From Diadophis punctatus similis (Eukaryota > Chordata > Lepidosauria > Squamata > Dipsadidae): DNA of 64,000 nt. Shown in pieces: positions 11,425 to 23,500 of this stretch. Position numbers and translations under genes: made by a program. The notes beneath the pieces were generated by a model. The model did no database searches and was not told the origin of the DNA. It saw only the letters and a list, made by a program, of their open reading frames with translations. The first letter of the stretch is position 1, and every line of letters starts with the position of its first letter. The stretch spans positions 3,056,001 to 3,120,000 of the forward strand of contig JALIGW010000061.1 of assembly GCA_023053685.1 (NCBI GenBank), read 5' to 3'.

Positions 11425-12760
11425 ACTCCACTCCCAGCTTCTGTGAATTCAAACTATAATGGGATGTCGTTTTTCCCCCCAGAAACTAACAAGTCTCAGC
11501 CAGGAGCTCCACCCCCAGCTTCTGTGAATTCAAACTGCAATGGATTGAGGTTTGTTCCCCCAGATACTCACAGGTCTCAGCCAGGAACTCCACCCCCAGC
11601 TTCTGTGAATTCAAACTACAATGGAGTGAGGTTTTTTCCCCCAGATACTCACAGGTCTCAGCCAGGAACTCCACGCCCAGCTTCTGTGAATTCAAACTAC
11701 AATGTAGTGAGGTTTCTTCTCCCAGATACTCACAGGTCTCAGCCAGGAACTCCACCCCCAGCTTCTGTGAATTCAAACTACAATGGAGTGAGGTTTGTTC
11801 CCCCAGATACTCACAGGTCTCAGCCAGGAACTCCACCCCCAGCTTCTGTGAATTCAAACTACAATGGAGTGAGGTTTTTCCCCCCAGAAACTCACAGGTA
11901 TCAGCCAGGAACTCCACCCCAGCTTCTGTGAATTGAAACTACAATGCAGTGAGTTTTTTTTCCCAGATACTCACAGGTCTCAGCCAGGAACTCCACCCCC
12001 AGCATCTGTGAATTCAAACTACAATGGAGTGAGGTTTTGTTCCCCCAGATACTCACAGGTCTCAGCCAAGAACTCCACCCCAGCTTCTGTGAATTCAAAC
12101 TACAATGGAGTGAGGTTTCCCCCCCCCCCAGATACTCACAGGTCTCAGCAAGGACCTCCACCCCCAGCTTTTGTGAATTCAAACTACAATGGAGTGAGGT
12201 TTTCCCGCCGATACTCACAGGTCTCAGCCAGGAACTCCACCCCCAGCTTCTGTGAATTCAAACTACAATGGAGGGAGGTTCCCCTCCCGATACTCACAGG
12301 TCTCAGCCAGGAACTCCACTCCCAGCTTCTGTGAAATCAAACTACAATGGAGTGAGGTTTTTTTCCCAAATACTCACAGGTCTTAGCCAGGAACTCCACC
12401 CCCAGCTTCTGTGAATTGAAACTACAATGCAGTGAGGTTTTGTTCCCCCAGAAACTCACGGGTCTCAGCCAGGAACTCCACCCCCAGCTTCTGTGAATTC
12501 AAACTACAATGGATTGAGGTTTTGTTCCCCCAGATACTCACAGGTCTCAGCCAGGAACTCCACTCCCAGCTTCTGTGAATTCAAACTATAATGGGATGTC
12601 GTTTTTTCACCCAGAAACTAACAAGTCTCAGCCAGGAGCTCCACCCCCAGCTTCTGTGAATTCAAACTGCAATGGATTGAGGTTTGTTCCCCCAGATACT
12701 CACAGGTCTCAGCCAGGAACTCCACCCCCAGCTTCTGTGAATTCAAACTACAATGGAGTG
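10466..12760 (+). repeat. 14-unit (1131 bp) tandem pair bridging domains A and B
   Basis: Units from about 10466-11596 recur in order at 11597-12760, offset 1131-1132 bp. The shared order is TTCTTCTCCC tail, consensus, CCCCCAGAAACTC, the 80-bp GAATTG/CAATGCAG unit, poly-C, GCAAGGACC, hairpin, GAAATC, GTCTTAG, CACGGGTC and the TATAATGGGATGTCG unit. Homology stops where copy 1 has a TTTTTTCCCCC tail (11631) and copy 2 has TTTGTTCCCCC (12763). The first unit also overlaps the end of block A copy 2, so the two domains share units. Confidence 0.8.
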
Positions 12761-14159
12761 AGGTTTGTTCCCCCAGATACTCACGGGTCTCAGCCAGGAA
12801 CTCCACGCCCAGCTTCTGTGAATTGAAACTACAATGGAGTGAGGTTTGTTCCCCCAGATACTCACAAGTCTCAGCCAGGAACTCCACCCCCAGCTTCTGT
12901 GAATTCAAACTACAATGGAGTGAAGTGTTTCCCCAGAGATACTCACAGGTATCAGCCAGGAACTCCACCCCAGCTTCTGTGAATTGAAATTACAATGCAG
13001 TGAGGTTTTTTTCCCAGATACTCACAGGTCTCAGCCAGGAACTCCACCCCCAGCATCTGTGAATTCAAACTACAATGGAGTGAGGTTTTGTTCCCCCAGA
13101 TACTCACAGGTCTCAGCCAAGAACTCCACCCCCAGCTTCTGTGAATTCAAACTACAATGGAGTGAGGTTTCCCCCCCCCCAGATACTCACAGGTCTCAGC
13201 AAGGACCTCCACCCCCAGCTTTTGTGAATTCAAACTACAATGGAGTGAGGTTTTCCCACCGATACTCACAGGTCTCAGCCAGGAACTCCACCCCCAGCTT
13301 CTGTGAATTCAAACTACAATGGAGTGAGGTTTTTCCCCCCAGATACTCACAGGTCTCAGCCAGGAACTCCACGCCAAGCTTCTGTGAATTCAAACTACAA
13401 TGCACCGAGGTTTTTCCCCCAAGATACTCACAAGTCTCATCCAGGAACTCCACCCCCAGCTTCTGTGAATTCAAACTACAATGGATTGAGGTTTGTTCCC
13501 CCAGATACTCACAGGTCTCAGCCAGGAACTCCACCCCCAGCTTCTGTGAATTCAAACTACAATGGAGTGAGGTTTGTTCCCTCAGATACTCACAGGTCTC
13601 AGCCAGGAACTCCACCCCCGGCTTCTGTGAATTCAAACTACAATGGATTGAGGTTTTGTTCCCCCAGATACTCACAGGTCTCAGCCAGGAACTCCACCCC
13701 CAGCTTCTGTGAATTCAAACTACAATGAAGTGAGGTTTTTTCCCCAGATACTCACAGGTCTCAGCCAGGAACTCCACGCCAAGCTTCTGTGAATTCATAC
13801 TGCAATGGAGTGAGGTTTTTTAACCCAGAAACTCACAGGTCTCAGCCAGGAACTCCACCCCCGGCTTCTGTGAATTCAAACTACAATGGAGTGAGGTTTC
13901 TTCCCCCAGATACTCACAGGTCTCAGCCAGGAGCTCCACCCCCAGCTTCTGTGAATTCAAACTGCAATGGATTGAGGTTTGTTCCCCCAGATACTCACAG
14001 GTCTCAGCCAGGAACTCCACCCCCAGCTTCTGTGAATTCAAACTACAATGGAGTGAGGTTTTTCCCCCCAGAAACTCACAAGTCTCAGCCAGGAACTCCA
14101 CCCCCAGCTTCTGTGAATTCAAACTACAATGGAGTGAGGTTTCTTCCCCCAGATACTCA
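11490..14159 (+). repeat. 33-unit higher-order repeat (2670 bp), copy 1
   Basis: Variant order from 11490 to about 13880 is repeated at offset 2670, and again at a further 6471. It includes the 14-unit set above, the AAGTGTTTCCCCAGAG unit, the GAATTGAAATTAC unit, poly-C / GCAAGGACC, TTTTCCCACC, the CAATGCACCGAGG unit and CATCCAGG. Past 13880 this copy continues with a TTCTTCCCCC tail and a short repeat (13880-14160) of the GGAGCTCC / AACTGCAATGGATTG units, so about 280 bp is specific to it. Confidence 0.8.
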
Positions 14160-16550
14160 CAGGTCTCAGCCAGGAGCTCCACCCCCAGCTTCTGTGAATT
14201 CAAACTGCAATGGATTGAGGTTTGTTCCCCCAGATACTCACAGGTCTCAGCCAGGAACTCCACCCCCAGCTTCTGTGAATTCAAACTACAATGGAGTGAG
14301 GTTTTTTCCCCCAGATACTCACAGGTCTCAGCCAGGAACTCCACGCCCAGCTTCTGTGAATTCAAACTACAATGTAGTGAGGTTTCTTCTCCCAGATACT
14401 CACAGGTCTCAGCCAGGAACTCCACCCCCAGCTTCTGTGAATTCAAACTACAATGGAGTGAGGTTTGTTCCCCCAGATACTCACAGGTCTCAGCCAGGAA
14501 CTCCACCCCCAGCTTCTGTGAATTCAAACTACAATGGAGTGAGGTTTTTCCCCCCAGAAACTCACAGGTATCAGCCAGGAACTCCACCCCAGCTTCTGTG
14601 AATTGAAACTACAATGCAGTGAGTTTTTTTTCCCAGATACTCACAGGTCTCAGCCAGGAACTCCACCCACAGCATCTGTGAATTCAAACTACAATGGAGT
14701 GAGGTTTTGTTCCCCCAGATACTCACAGGTCTCAGCCAAGAAATCCACCCCAGCTTCTGTGAATTCAAACTGCAATGGAGTGAGGTTTCCCCCCCCCCCA
14801 GATACTCACAGGTCTCAGCAAGGACCTCCACCCCCAGCTTTTGTGAATTCAAACTACAATGGAGTGAGGTTTTCCTGCCGATACTCACAGGTCTCAGCCA
14901 GGAACTCCACCCCCAGCTTCTGTGAATTCAAACTACAATGGAGGGAGGTTCCCCTCCCGATACTCACAGGTCTCAGCCAGGAACTCCACTCCCAGCTTCT
15001 GTGAAATCAAACTACAATGGAGTGAGGTTTTTTTCCCAAATACTCACAGGTCTTAGCCAGGAACTCCACCCCCAGCTTCTGTGAATTGAAACTACAATGC
15101 AGTGAGGTTTTGTTCCCCCAGAAACTCACGGGTCTCAGCCAGGAACTCCACCCCCAGCTTCTGTGAATTCAAACTACAATGGATTGAGGTTTTGTTCCCC
15201 CAGATACTCACAGGTCTCAGCCAGGAACTCCACTCCCAGCTTCTGTGAATTCAAACTATAATGGGATGTCGTTTTTTCACCCAGAAACTAACAAGTCTCA
15301 GCCAGGAGCTCCACCCCCAGCTTCTGTGAATTCAAACTGCAATGGATTGAGGTTTGTTCCCCCAGATACTCACAGGTCTCAGCCAGGAACTCCACCCCCA
15401 GCTTCTGTGAATTCAAACTACAATGGAGTGAGGTTTGTTCCCCCAGATACTCACGGGTCTCAGCCAGGAACTCCACGCCCAGCTTCTGTGAATTGAAACT
15501 ACAATGGAGTGAGGTTTGTTCCCCCAGATACTCACAAGTCTCAGCCAGGAACTCCACCCCCAGCTTCTGTGAATTCAAACTACAATGGAGTGAAGTGTTT
15601 CCCCAGAGATACTCACAGGTATCAGCCAGGAACTCCACCCCAGCTTCTGTGAATTGAAATTACAATGCAGTGAGGTTTTTTTCCCAGATACTCACAGGTC
15701 TCAGCCAGGAACTCCACCCCCAGCATCTGTGAATTCAAACTACAATGGAGTGAGGTTTTGTTCCCCCAGATACTCACAGGTCTCAGCCAAGAACTCCACC
15801 CCCAGCTTCTGTGAATTCAAACTACAATGGAGTGAGGTTTCCCCCCCCCAGATACTCACAGGTCTCAGCAAGGACCTCCACCCCCAGCTTTTGTGAATTC
15901 AAACTACAATGGAGTGAGGTTTTCCCACCGATACTCACAGGTCTCAGCCAGGAACTCCACCCCCAGCTTCTGTGAATTCAAACTACAATGGAGTGAGGTT
16001 TTTCCCCCCAGATACTCACAGGTCTCAGCCAGGAACTCCACGCCAAGCTTCTGTGAATTCAAACTACAATGCACCGAGGTTTTTCCCCCAAGATACTCAC
16101 AAGTCTCATCCAGGAACTCCACCCCCAGCTTCTGTGAATTCAAACTACAATGGATTGAGGTTTGTTCCCCCAGATACTCACAGGTCTCAGCCAGGAACTC
16201 CACCCCCAGCTTCTGTGAATTCAAACTACAATGGAGTGAGGTTTGTTCCCTCAGATACTCACAGGTCTCAGCCAGGAACTCCACCCCCGGCTTCTGTGAA
16301 TTCAAACTACAATGGATTGAGGTTTTGTTCCCCCAGATACTCACAGGTCTCAGCCAGGAACTCCACCCCCAGCTTCTGTGAATTCAAACTACAATGAAGT
16401 GAGGTTTTTTCCCCAGATACTCACAGGTCTCAGCCAGGAACTCCACGCCAAGCTTCTGTGAATTCATACTGCAATGGAGTGAGGTTTTTTAACCCAGAAA
16501 CTCACAGGTCTCAGCCAGGAACTCCACCCCCGGCTTCTGTGAATTCAAAC
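14160..16550 (+). repeat. 33-unit higher-order repeat, copy 2
   Basis: This is the same unit order as 11490-13880 at offset 2669-2670, ending where this copy has GGAATGAGGTTTTGTT and copy 1 has GGAGTGAGGTTTCTT. The poly-C tract here (15841-15849, 9 C) is one shorter than at the equivalent place in copy 1 (13171-13180, 10 C), while the surrounding hundreds of bases look identical. Confidence 0.8.
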
Positions 16551-17117
16551 TACAATGGAATGAGGTTTTGTTCCCCCAGATACTCACAAGTCTCAGCCAG
16601 GAACTCCACCCCCAGCTTCTGTGAATTCAAACTACAATGGAGTGAGGTTTCTTCCCCCAGATACTCACAGGTCTCAGCCAGGAACTCCACTCCAGCTTCT
16701 GTGAATTCAAACTACAATGGAGTGAGGTTTTTTCCCCCAGATACTAACAAGTCTCAGCCAGGAACTCCACCCGCAGCTTCTGTGAATTCAAACTACAATG
16801 GAGTGAGGTTTTTTCCCCCAGATACTCACAGGTCTCAGCCAGGAACTCCATGCCCAGCTTCTGTGAATTCAAACTACAATGTAGTGAGGTTTCTTCTCCC
16901 AGATACTCACAGGTCTCAGCCAGGAACTCCACCCCCAGCTTCTGTGAATTCAAACTACAATGGAGTGAGGTTTGTTCCCCCAGATACTCACAGGTCTCAG
17001 CCAGGAACTCCACCCCCAGCTTCTGTGAATTCAAACTACAATGGAGTGAGGTTTTTCCCCCCAGAAACTCACAGGTATCAGCCAGGAACTCCACCCCAGC
17101 TTCTGTGAATTGAAACT

Positions 17118-18560
17118 ACAATGCAGTGAGTTTTTTTCCCCAGATACTCACAGGTCTCAGCCAGGAACTCCACCCCCAGCATCTGTGAATTCAAACTACA
17201 ATGGAGTGAGGTTTTGTTCCCCCAGATACTCACAGGTCTCAGCCAAGAACTCCACCCCAGCTTCTGTGAATTCAAACTACAATGGAGTGAGGTTTTCCCC
17301 CCCCCAGATACTCACAGGTCTCAGCAAGGACCTCCACCCCCAGCTTTTGTGAATTCAAACTACAATGGAGTGAGGTTTTCCCGCCGATACTCACAGGTCT
17401 CAGCCAGGAACTCCACCCCCAGCTTCTGTGAATTCAAACTACAATGGAGGGAGGTTCCCCTCCCGATACTCACAGGTCTCAGCCAGGAACTCCACTCCCA
17501 GCTTCTGTGAAATCAAACTACAATGGAGTGAGGTTTTTTTCCCAAATACTCACAGGTCTTAGCCAGGAACTCCACCCCCAGCTTCTGTGAATTGAAACTA
17601 CAATGCAGTGAGGTTTTGTTCCCCCAGATACTCACGGGTCTCAGCCAGGAACTCCACCCCCAGCTTCTGTGAATTCAAACTACAATGGATTGAGGTTTTG
17701 TTCCCCCAGATACTCACAGGTCTCAGCCAGGAACTCCACTCCCAGCCTCTGTGAATTCAAACTATAATGGGATGTCGTTTTTTCCCCCAGAAACTAACAA
17801 GTCTCAGCCAGGAGCTCCACCCCCAGCTTCTGTGAAATCAAACTAAAATGCAGTGAGTTTTTTTCCCCAGATACTCACAGGTCTCAGCCAGGAACTCCAC
17901 CCCCAGCATCTGTGAATTCAAACTACAATGGAGTGAGGTTTTGTTCCCCCAGATACTCACAGGTCTCAGCCAAGAACTCCACCCCAGCTTCTGTGAATTC
18001 AAACTACAATGGAGTGAGGTTTTCCCCCCCCCAGATACTCACAGGTCTCAGCAAGGACCTCCACCCCCAGCTTTTGTGAATTCAAACTACAATGGAGTGA
18101 GGTTTTCCCGCCGATACTCACAGGTCTCAGCCAGGAACTCCACCCCCAGCTTCTGTGAATTCAAACTACAATGGAGGGAGGTTCCCCTCCCGATACTCAC
18201 AGGTCTCAGCCAGGAACTCCACTCCCAGCTTCTGTGAAATCAAACTACAATGGAGTGAGGTTTTTTTCCCAAATACTCACAGGTCTTAGCCAGGAACTCC
18301 ACCCCCAGCTTCTGTGAATTGAAACTACAATGCAGTGAGGTTTTGTTCCCCCAGATACTCACGGGTCTCAGCCAGGAACTCCACCCCCAGCTTCTGTGAA
18401 TTCAAACTACAATGGATTGAGGTTTTGTTCCCCCAGATACTCACAGGTCTCAGCCAGGAACTCCACTCCCAGCCTCTGTGAATTCAAACTATAATGGGAT
18501 GTCGTTTTTTCCCCCAGAAACTAACAAGTCTCAGCCAGGAGCTCCACCCCCAGCTTCTGT
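17118..18560 (+). repeat. 9-unit (727 bp) tandem duplication
   Basis: Units at about 17118-17844 are repeated at 17845-18560 with offset 727. The junction unit (about 17828-17860) is a hybrid found nowhere else in the domain: CTTCTGTGAAATCAAAC joined to TAAAATGCAGTGAG. It has a GAAATC centre like the post-hairpin class and a CAGTGAG end like the GAATTG class. The related block at 20552-25289 has a single copy of this segment, so the duplication is younger than the super-block duplication. Confidence 0.82.
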
Positions 18561-19800
18561 GAATTCAAACTGCAATGGATTGAGGTTTGTTCCCCCAGAT
18601 ACTCACAGGTCTCAGCCAGGAACTCCACCCCCAGCTTCTGTGAATTCAAACTACAATGGAGTGAGGTTTCTTCTCCCAGATACTCACAGGTCTCAGCCAG
18701 GAACTCCACCCCCAGCTTCTGTGAATTCAAACTACAATGGAGTGAGGTTTGTTCCCCCAGATACTCACAGGTCTCAGCCAGGAACTCCACCCCCAGCTTC
18801 TGTGAATTCAAACTACAATGGAGTGAGGTTTTTCCCCCCAGAAACTCACAGGTATCAGCCAGGAACTCCACCCCAGCTTCTGTGAATTGAAACTACAATG
18901 CAGTGAGTTTTTTTTCCCAGATACTCACAGGTCTCAGCCAGGAACTCCACCCCCAGCATCTGTGAATTCAAACTACAATGGAGTGAGGTTTTGTTCCCCC
19001 AGATACTCACAGGTCTCAGCCAAGAACTCCACCCCAGCTTCTGTGAATTCAAACTACAATGGAGTGAGGTTTCCCCCCCCCCCAGATACTCACAGGTCTC
19101 AGCAAGGACCTCCACCCCCAGCTTTTGTGAATTCAAACTACAATGGAGTGAGGTTTTCCCGCCGATACTCACAGGTCTCAGCCAGGAACTCCACCCCCAG
19201 CTTCTGTGAATTCAAACTACAATGGAGGGAGGTTCCCCTCCCGATACTCACAGGTCTCAGCCAGGAACTCCACTCCCAGCTTCTGTGAAATCAAACTACA
19301 ATGGAGTGAGGTTTTTTTCCCAAATACTCACAGGTCTTAGCCAGGAACTCCACCCCCAGCTTCTGTGAATTGAAACTACAATGCAGTGAGGTTTTGTTCC
19401 CCCAGATACTCACGGGTCTCAGCCAGGAACTCCACCCCCAGCTTCTGTGAATTCAAACTACAATGGATTGAGGTTTTGTTCCCCCAGATACTCACAGGTC
19501 TCAGCCAGGAACTCCACTCCCAGCTTCTGTGAATTCAAACTACAATGGAGTGAAGTGTTTCCCCAGAGATACTCACAGGTATCAGCCAGGAACTCCACCC
19601 CAGCTTCTGTGAATTGAAATTACAATGCAGTGAGGTTTTTTTCCCAGATACTCACAGGTCTCAGCCAGGAACTCCACCCCCAGCATCTGTGAATTCAAAC
19701 TACAATGGAGTGAGGTTTTGTTCCCCCAGATACTCACAGGTCTCAGCCAAGAACTCCACCCCCAGCTTCTGTGAATTCAAACTACAATGGAGTGAGGTTT

Positions 19801-19812
19801 CCCCCCCCCCCC
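19801..19812 (+). repeat. Longest poly-C tract class (12 C)
   Basis: One unit class ends GAGGTTT plus an expanded C run before AGATACTC, and is usually followed by the GCAAGGACCTCC / GCTTTTGTG unit. Run length varies from 7 to 12 C between copies: 12 here and at 48817-48828 and 55770-55781; 9 at 15841-15849; 7 near 51330. It is the least stable site in the unit. On the other strand it is a G run of the same length. Confidence 0.9.
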
Positions 19813-20551
19813 AGATACTCACAGGTCTCAGCAAGGACCTCCACCCCCAGCTTTTGTGAATTCAAACTACAATGGAGTGAGGTTTTCCCACCGATACTCA
19901 CAGGTCTCAGCCAGGAACTCCACCCCCAGCTTCTGTGAATTCAAACTACAATGGAGTGAGGTTTTTCCCCCCAGATACTCACAGGTCTCAGCCAGGAACT
20001 CCACGCCAAGCTTCTGTGAATTCAAACTACAATGCACCGAGGTTTTTCCCCCAAGATACTCACAAGTCTCATCCAGGAACTCCACCCCCAGCTTCTGTGA
20101 ATTCAAACTACAATGGATTGAGGTTTGTTCCCCCAGATACTCACAGGTCTCAGCCAGGAACTCCACCCCCAGCTTCTGTGAATTCAAACTACAATGGAGT
20201 GAGGTTTGTTCCCTCAGATACTCACAGGTCTCAGCCAGGAACTCCACCCCCGGCTTCTGTGAATTCAAACTACAATGGATTGAGGTTTTGTTCCCCCAGA
20301 TACTCACAGGTCTCAGCCAGGAACTCCACCCCCAGCTTCTGTGAATTCAAACTACAATGAAGTGAGGTTTTTTCCCCAGATACTCACAGGTCTCAGCCAG
20401 GAACTCCACGCCAAGCTTCTGTGAATTCATACTGCAATGGAGTGAGGTTTTTTAACCCAGAAACTCACAGGTCTCAGCCAGGAACTCCACCCCCGGCTTC
20501 TGTGAATTCAAACTACAATGGAATGAGGTTTTGTTCCCCCAGATACTCACA

Positions 20552-23500
20552 AGTCTCAGCCAGGAACTCCACCCCCAGCTTCTGTGAATTCAAACTACAA
20601 TGGAGTGAGGTTTCTTCCCCCAGATACTCACAGGTCTCAGCCAGGAGCTCCACCCCCAGCTTCTGTGAATTCAAACTGCAATGGATTGAGGTTTGTTCCC
20701 CCAGATACTCACAGGTCTCAGCCAGGAACTCCACCCCCAGCTTCTGTGAATTCAAACTACAATGGAGTGAGGTTTTTTCCCCCAGATACTCACAGGTCTC
20801 AGCCAGGAACTCCACGCCCAGCTTCTGTGAATTCAAACTACAATGTAGTGAGGTTTCTTCTCCCAGATACTCACAGGTCTCAGCCAGGAACTCCACCCCC
20901 AGCTTCTGTGAATTCAAACTACAATGGAGTGAGGTTTGTTCCCCCAGATACTCACAGGTCTCAGCCAGGAACTCCACCCCCAGCTTCTGTGAATTCAAAC
21001 TACAATGGAGTGAGGTTTTTCCCCCCAGAAACTCACAGGTATCAGCCAGGAACTCCACCCCAGCTTCTGTGAATTGAAACTACAATGCAGTGAGTTTTTT
21101 TTCCCAGATACTCACAGGTCTCAGCCAGGAACTCCACCCCCAGCATCTGTGAATTCAAACTACAATGGAGTGAGGTTTTGTTCCCCCAGATACTCACAGG
21201 TCTCAGCCAAGAAATCCACCCCAGCTTCTGTGAATTCAAACTACAATGGAGTGAGGTTTCCCCCCCCCCAGATACTCACAGGTCTCAGCAAGGACCTCCA
21301 CCCCCAGCTTTTGTGAATTCAAACTACAATGGAGTGAGGTTTTCCCGCCGATACTCACAGGTCTCAGCCAGGAACTCCACCCCCAGCTTCTGTGAATTCA
21401 AACTACAATGGAGGGAGGTTCCCCTCCCGATACTCACAGGTCTCAGCCAGGAACTCCACTCCCAGCTTCTGTGAAATCAAACTACAATGGAGTGAGGTTT
21501 TTTTCCCAAATACTCACAGGTCTTAGCCAGGAACTCCACCCCCAGCTTCTGTGAATTGAAACTACAATGCAGTGAGGTTTTGTTCCCCCAGAAACTCACG
21601 GGTCTCAGCCAGGAACTCCACCCCCAGCTTCTGTGAATTCAAACTACAATGGATTGAGGTTTTGTTCCCCCAGATACTCACAGGTCTCAGCCAGGAACTC
21701 CACTCCCAGCTTCTGTGAATTCAAACTATAATGGGATGTCGTTTTTTCACCCAGAAACTAACAAGTCTCAGCCAGGAGCTCCACCCCCAGCTTCTGTGAA
21801 TTCAAACTGCAATGGATTGAGGTTTGTTCCCCCAGATACTCACAGGTCTCAGCCAGGAACTCCACCCCCAGCTTCTGTGAATTCAAACTACAATGGAGTG
21901 AGGTTTGTTCCCCCAGATACTCACGGGTCTCAGCCAGGAACTCCACGCCCAGCTTCTGTGAATTGAAACTACAATGGAGTGAGGTTTGTTCCCCCAGATA
22001 CTCACAAGTCTCAGCCAGGAACTCCACCCCCAGCTTCTGTGAATTCAAACTACAATGGAGTGAAGTGTTTCCCCAGAGATACTCACAGGTATCAGCCAGG
22101 AACTCCACCCCAGCTTCTGTGAATTGAAATTACAATGCAGTGAGGTTTTTTTCCCAGATACTCACAGGTCTCAGCCAGGAACTCCACCCCCAGCATCTGT
22201 GAATTCAAACTACAATGGAGTGAGGTTTTGTTCCCCCAGATACTCACAGGTCTCAGCCAAGAACTCCACCCCCAGCTTCTGTGAATTCAAACTACAATGG
22301 AGTGAGGTTTCCCCCCCCCCAGATACTCACAGGTCTCAGCAAGGACCTCCACCCCCAGCTTTTGTGAATTCAAACTACAATGGAGTGAGGTTTTCCCACC
22401 GATACTCACAGGTCTCAGCCAGGAACTCCACCCCCAGCTTCTGTGAATTCAAACTACAATGGAGTGAGGTTTTTCCCCCCAGATACTCACAGGTCTCAGC
22501 CAGGAACTCCACGCCAAGCTTCTGTGAATTCAAACTACAATGCACCGAGGTTTTTCCCCCAAGATACTCACAAGTCTCATCCAGGAACTCCACCCCCAGC
22601 TTCTGTGAATTCAAACTACAATGGATTGAGGTTTGTTCCCCCAGATACTCACAGGTCTCAGCCAGGAACTCCACCCCCAGCTTCTGTGAATTCAAACTAC
22701 AATGGAGTGAGGTTTGTTCCCTCAGATACTCACAGGTCTCAGCCAGGAACTCCACCCCCGGCTTCTGTGAATTCAAACTACAATGGATTGAGGTTTTGTT
22801 CCCCCAGATACTCACAGGTCTCAGCCAGGAACTCCACCCCCAGCTTCTGTGAATTCAAACTACAATGAAGTGAGGTTTTTTCCCCAGATACTCACAGGTC
22901 TCAGCCAGGAACTCCACGCCAAGCTTCTGTGAATTCATACTGCAATGGAGTGAGGTTTTTTAACCCAGAAACTCACAGGTCTCAGCCAGGAACTCCACCC
23001 CCGGCTTCTGTGAATTCAAACTACAATGGAATGAGGTTTTGTTCCCCCAGATACTCACAAGTCTCAGCCAGGAACTCCACCCCCAGCTTCTGTGAATTCA
23101 AACTACAATGGAGTGAGGTTTCTTCCCCCAGATACTCACAGGTCTCAGCCAGGAACTCCACTCCAGCTTCTGTGAATTCAAACTACAATGGAGTGAGGTT
23201 TTTTCCCCCAGATACTAACAAGTCTCAGCCAGGAACTCCACCCGCAGCTTCTGTGAATTCAAACTACAATGGAGTGAGGTTTTTTCCCCCAGATACTCAC
23301 AGGTCTCAGCCAGGAACTCCATGCCCAGCTTCTGTGAATTCAAACTACAATGTAGTGAGGTTTCTTCTCCCAGATACTCACAGGTCTCAGCCAGGAACTC
23401 CACCCCCAGCTTCTGTGAATTCAAACTACAATGGAGTGAGGTTTGTTCCCCCAGATACTCACAGGTCTCAGCCAGGAACTCCACCCCCAGCTTCTGTGAA

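Larger units (their letters stand above)
14081..19545 (+). repeat. ~6.47-kb super-block B, copy 1 (with extra 727 bp)
   Basis: From ACTCACAAGTCTCAG near 14081 the order of variants matches 20552 onward at offset 6470-6471 up to about 17845. After an extra 727-bp duplication it matches at offset 5744 to 19545. The match ends where this copy reads AACTACAATGGAGTGAAG and the other reads AACTATAATGGGATGTCG. Allowing for the 727 bp, the two copies differ mainly in homopolymer lengths and scattered substitutions. Confidence 0.82.

Noticed and set aside
11455..11460. TATAAT as a promoter -10 box
   Set aside because: It is a one-base variant of CTACAATGG in a single unit class, copied with its block. 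There is no paired -35 element or downstream gene.
19801..19812. G-quadruplex from the poly-G strand
   Set aside because: A run of 12 G can supply at most three G-triplets with single-base loops. The next G run on that strand is about 40 nt away, well beyond normal loop lengths. An intermolecular or long-loop form cannot be excluded.
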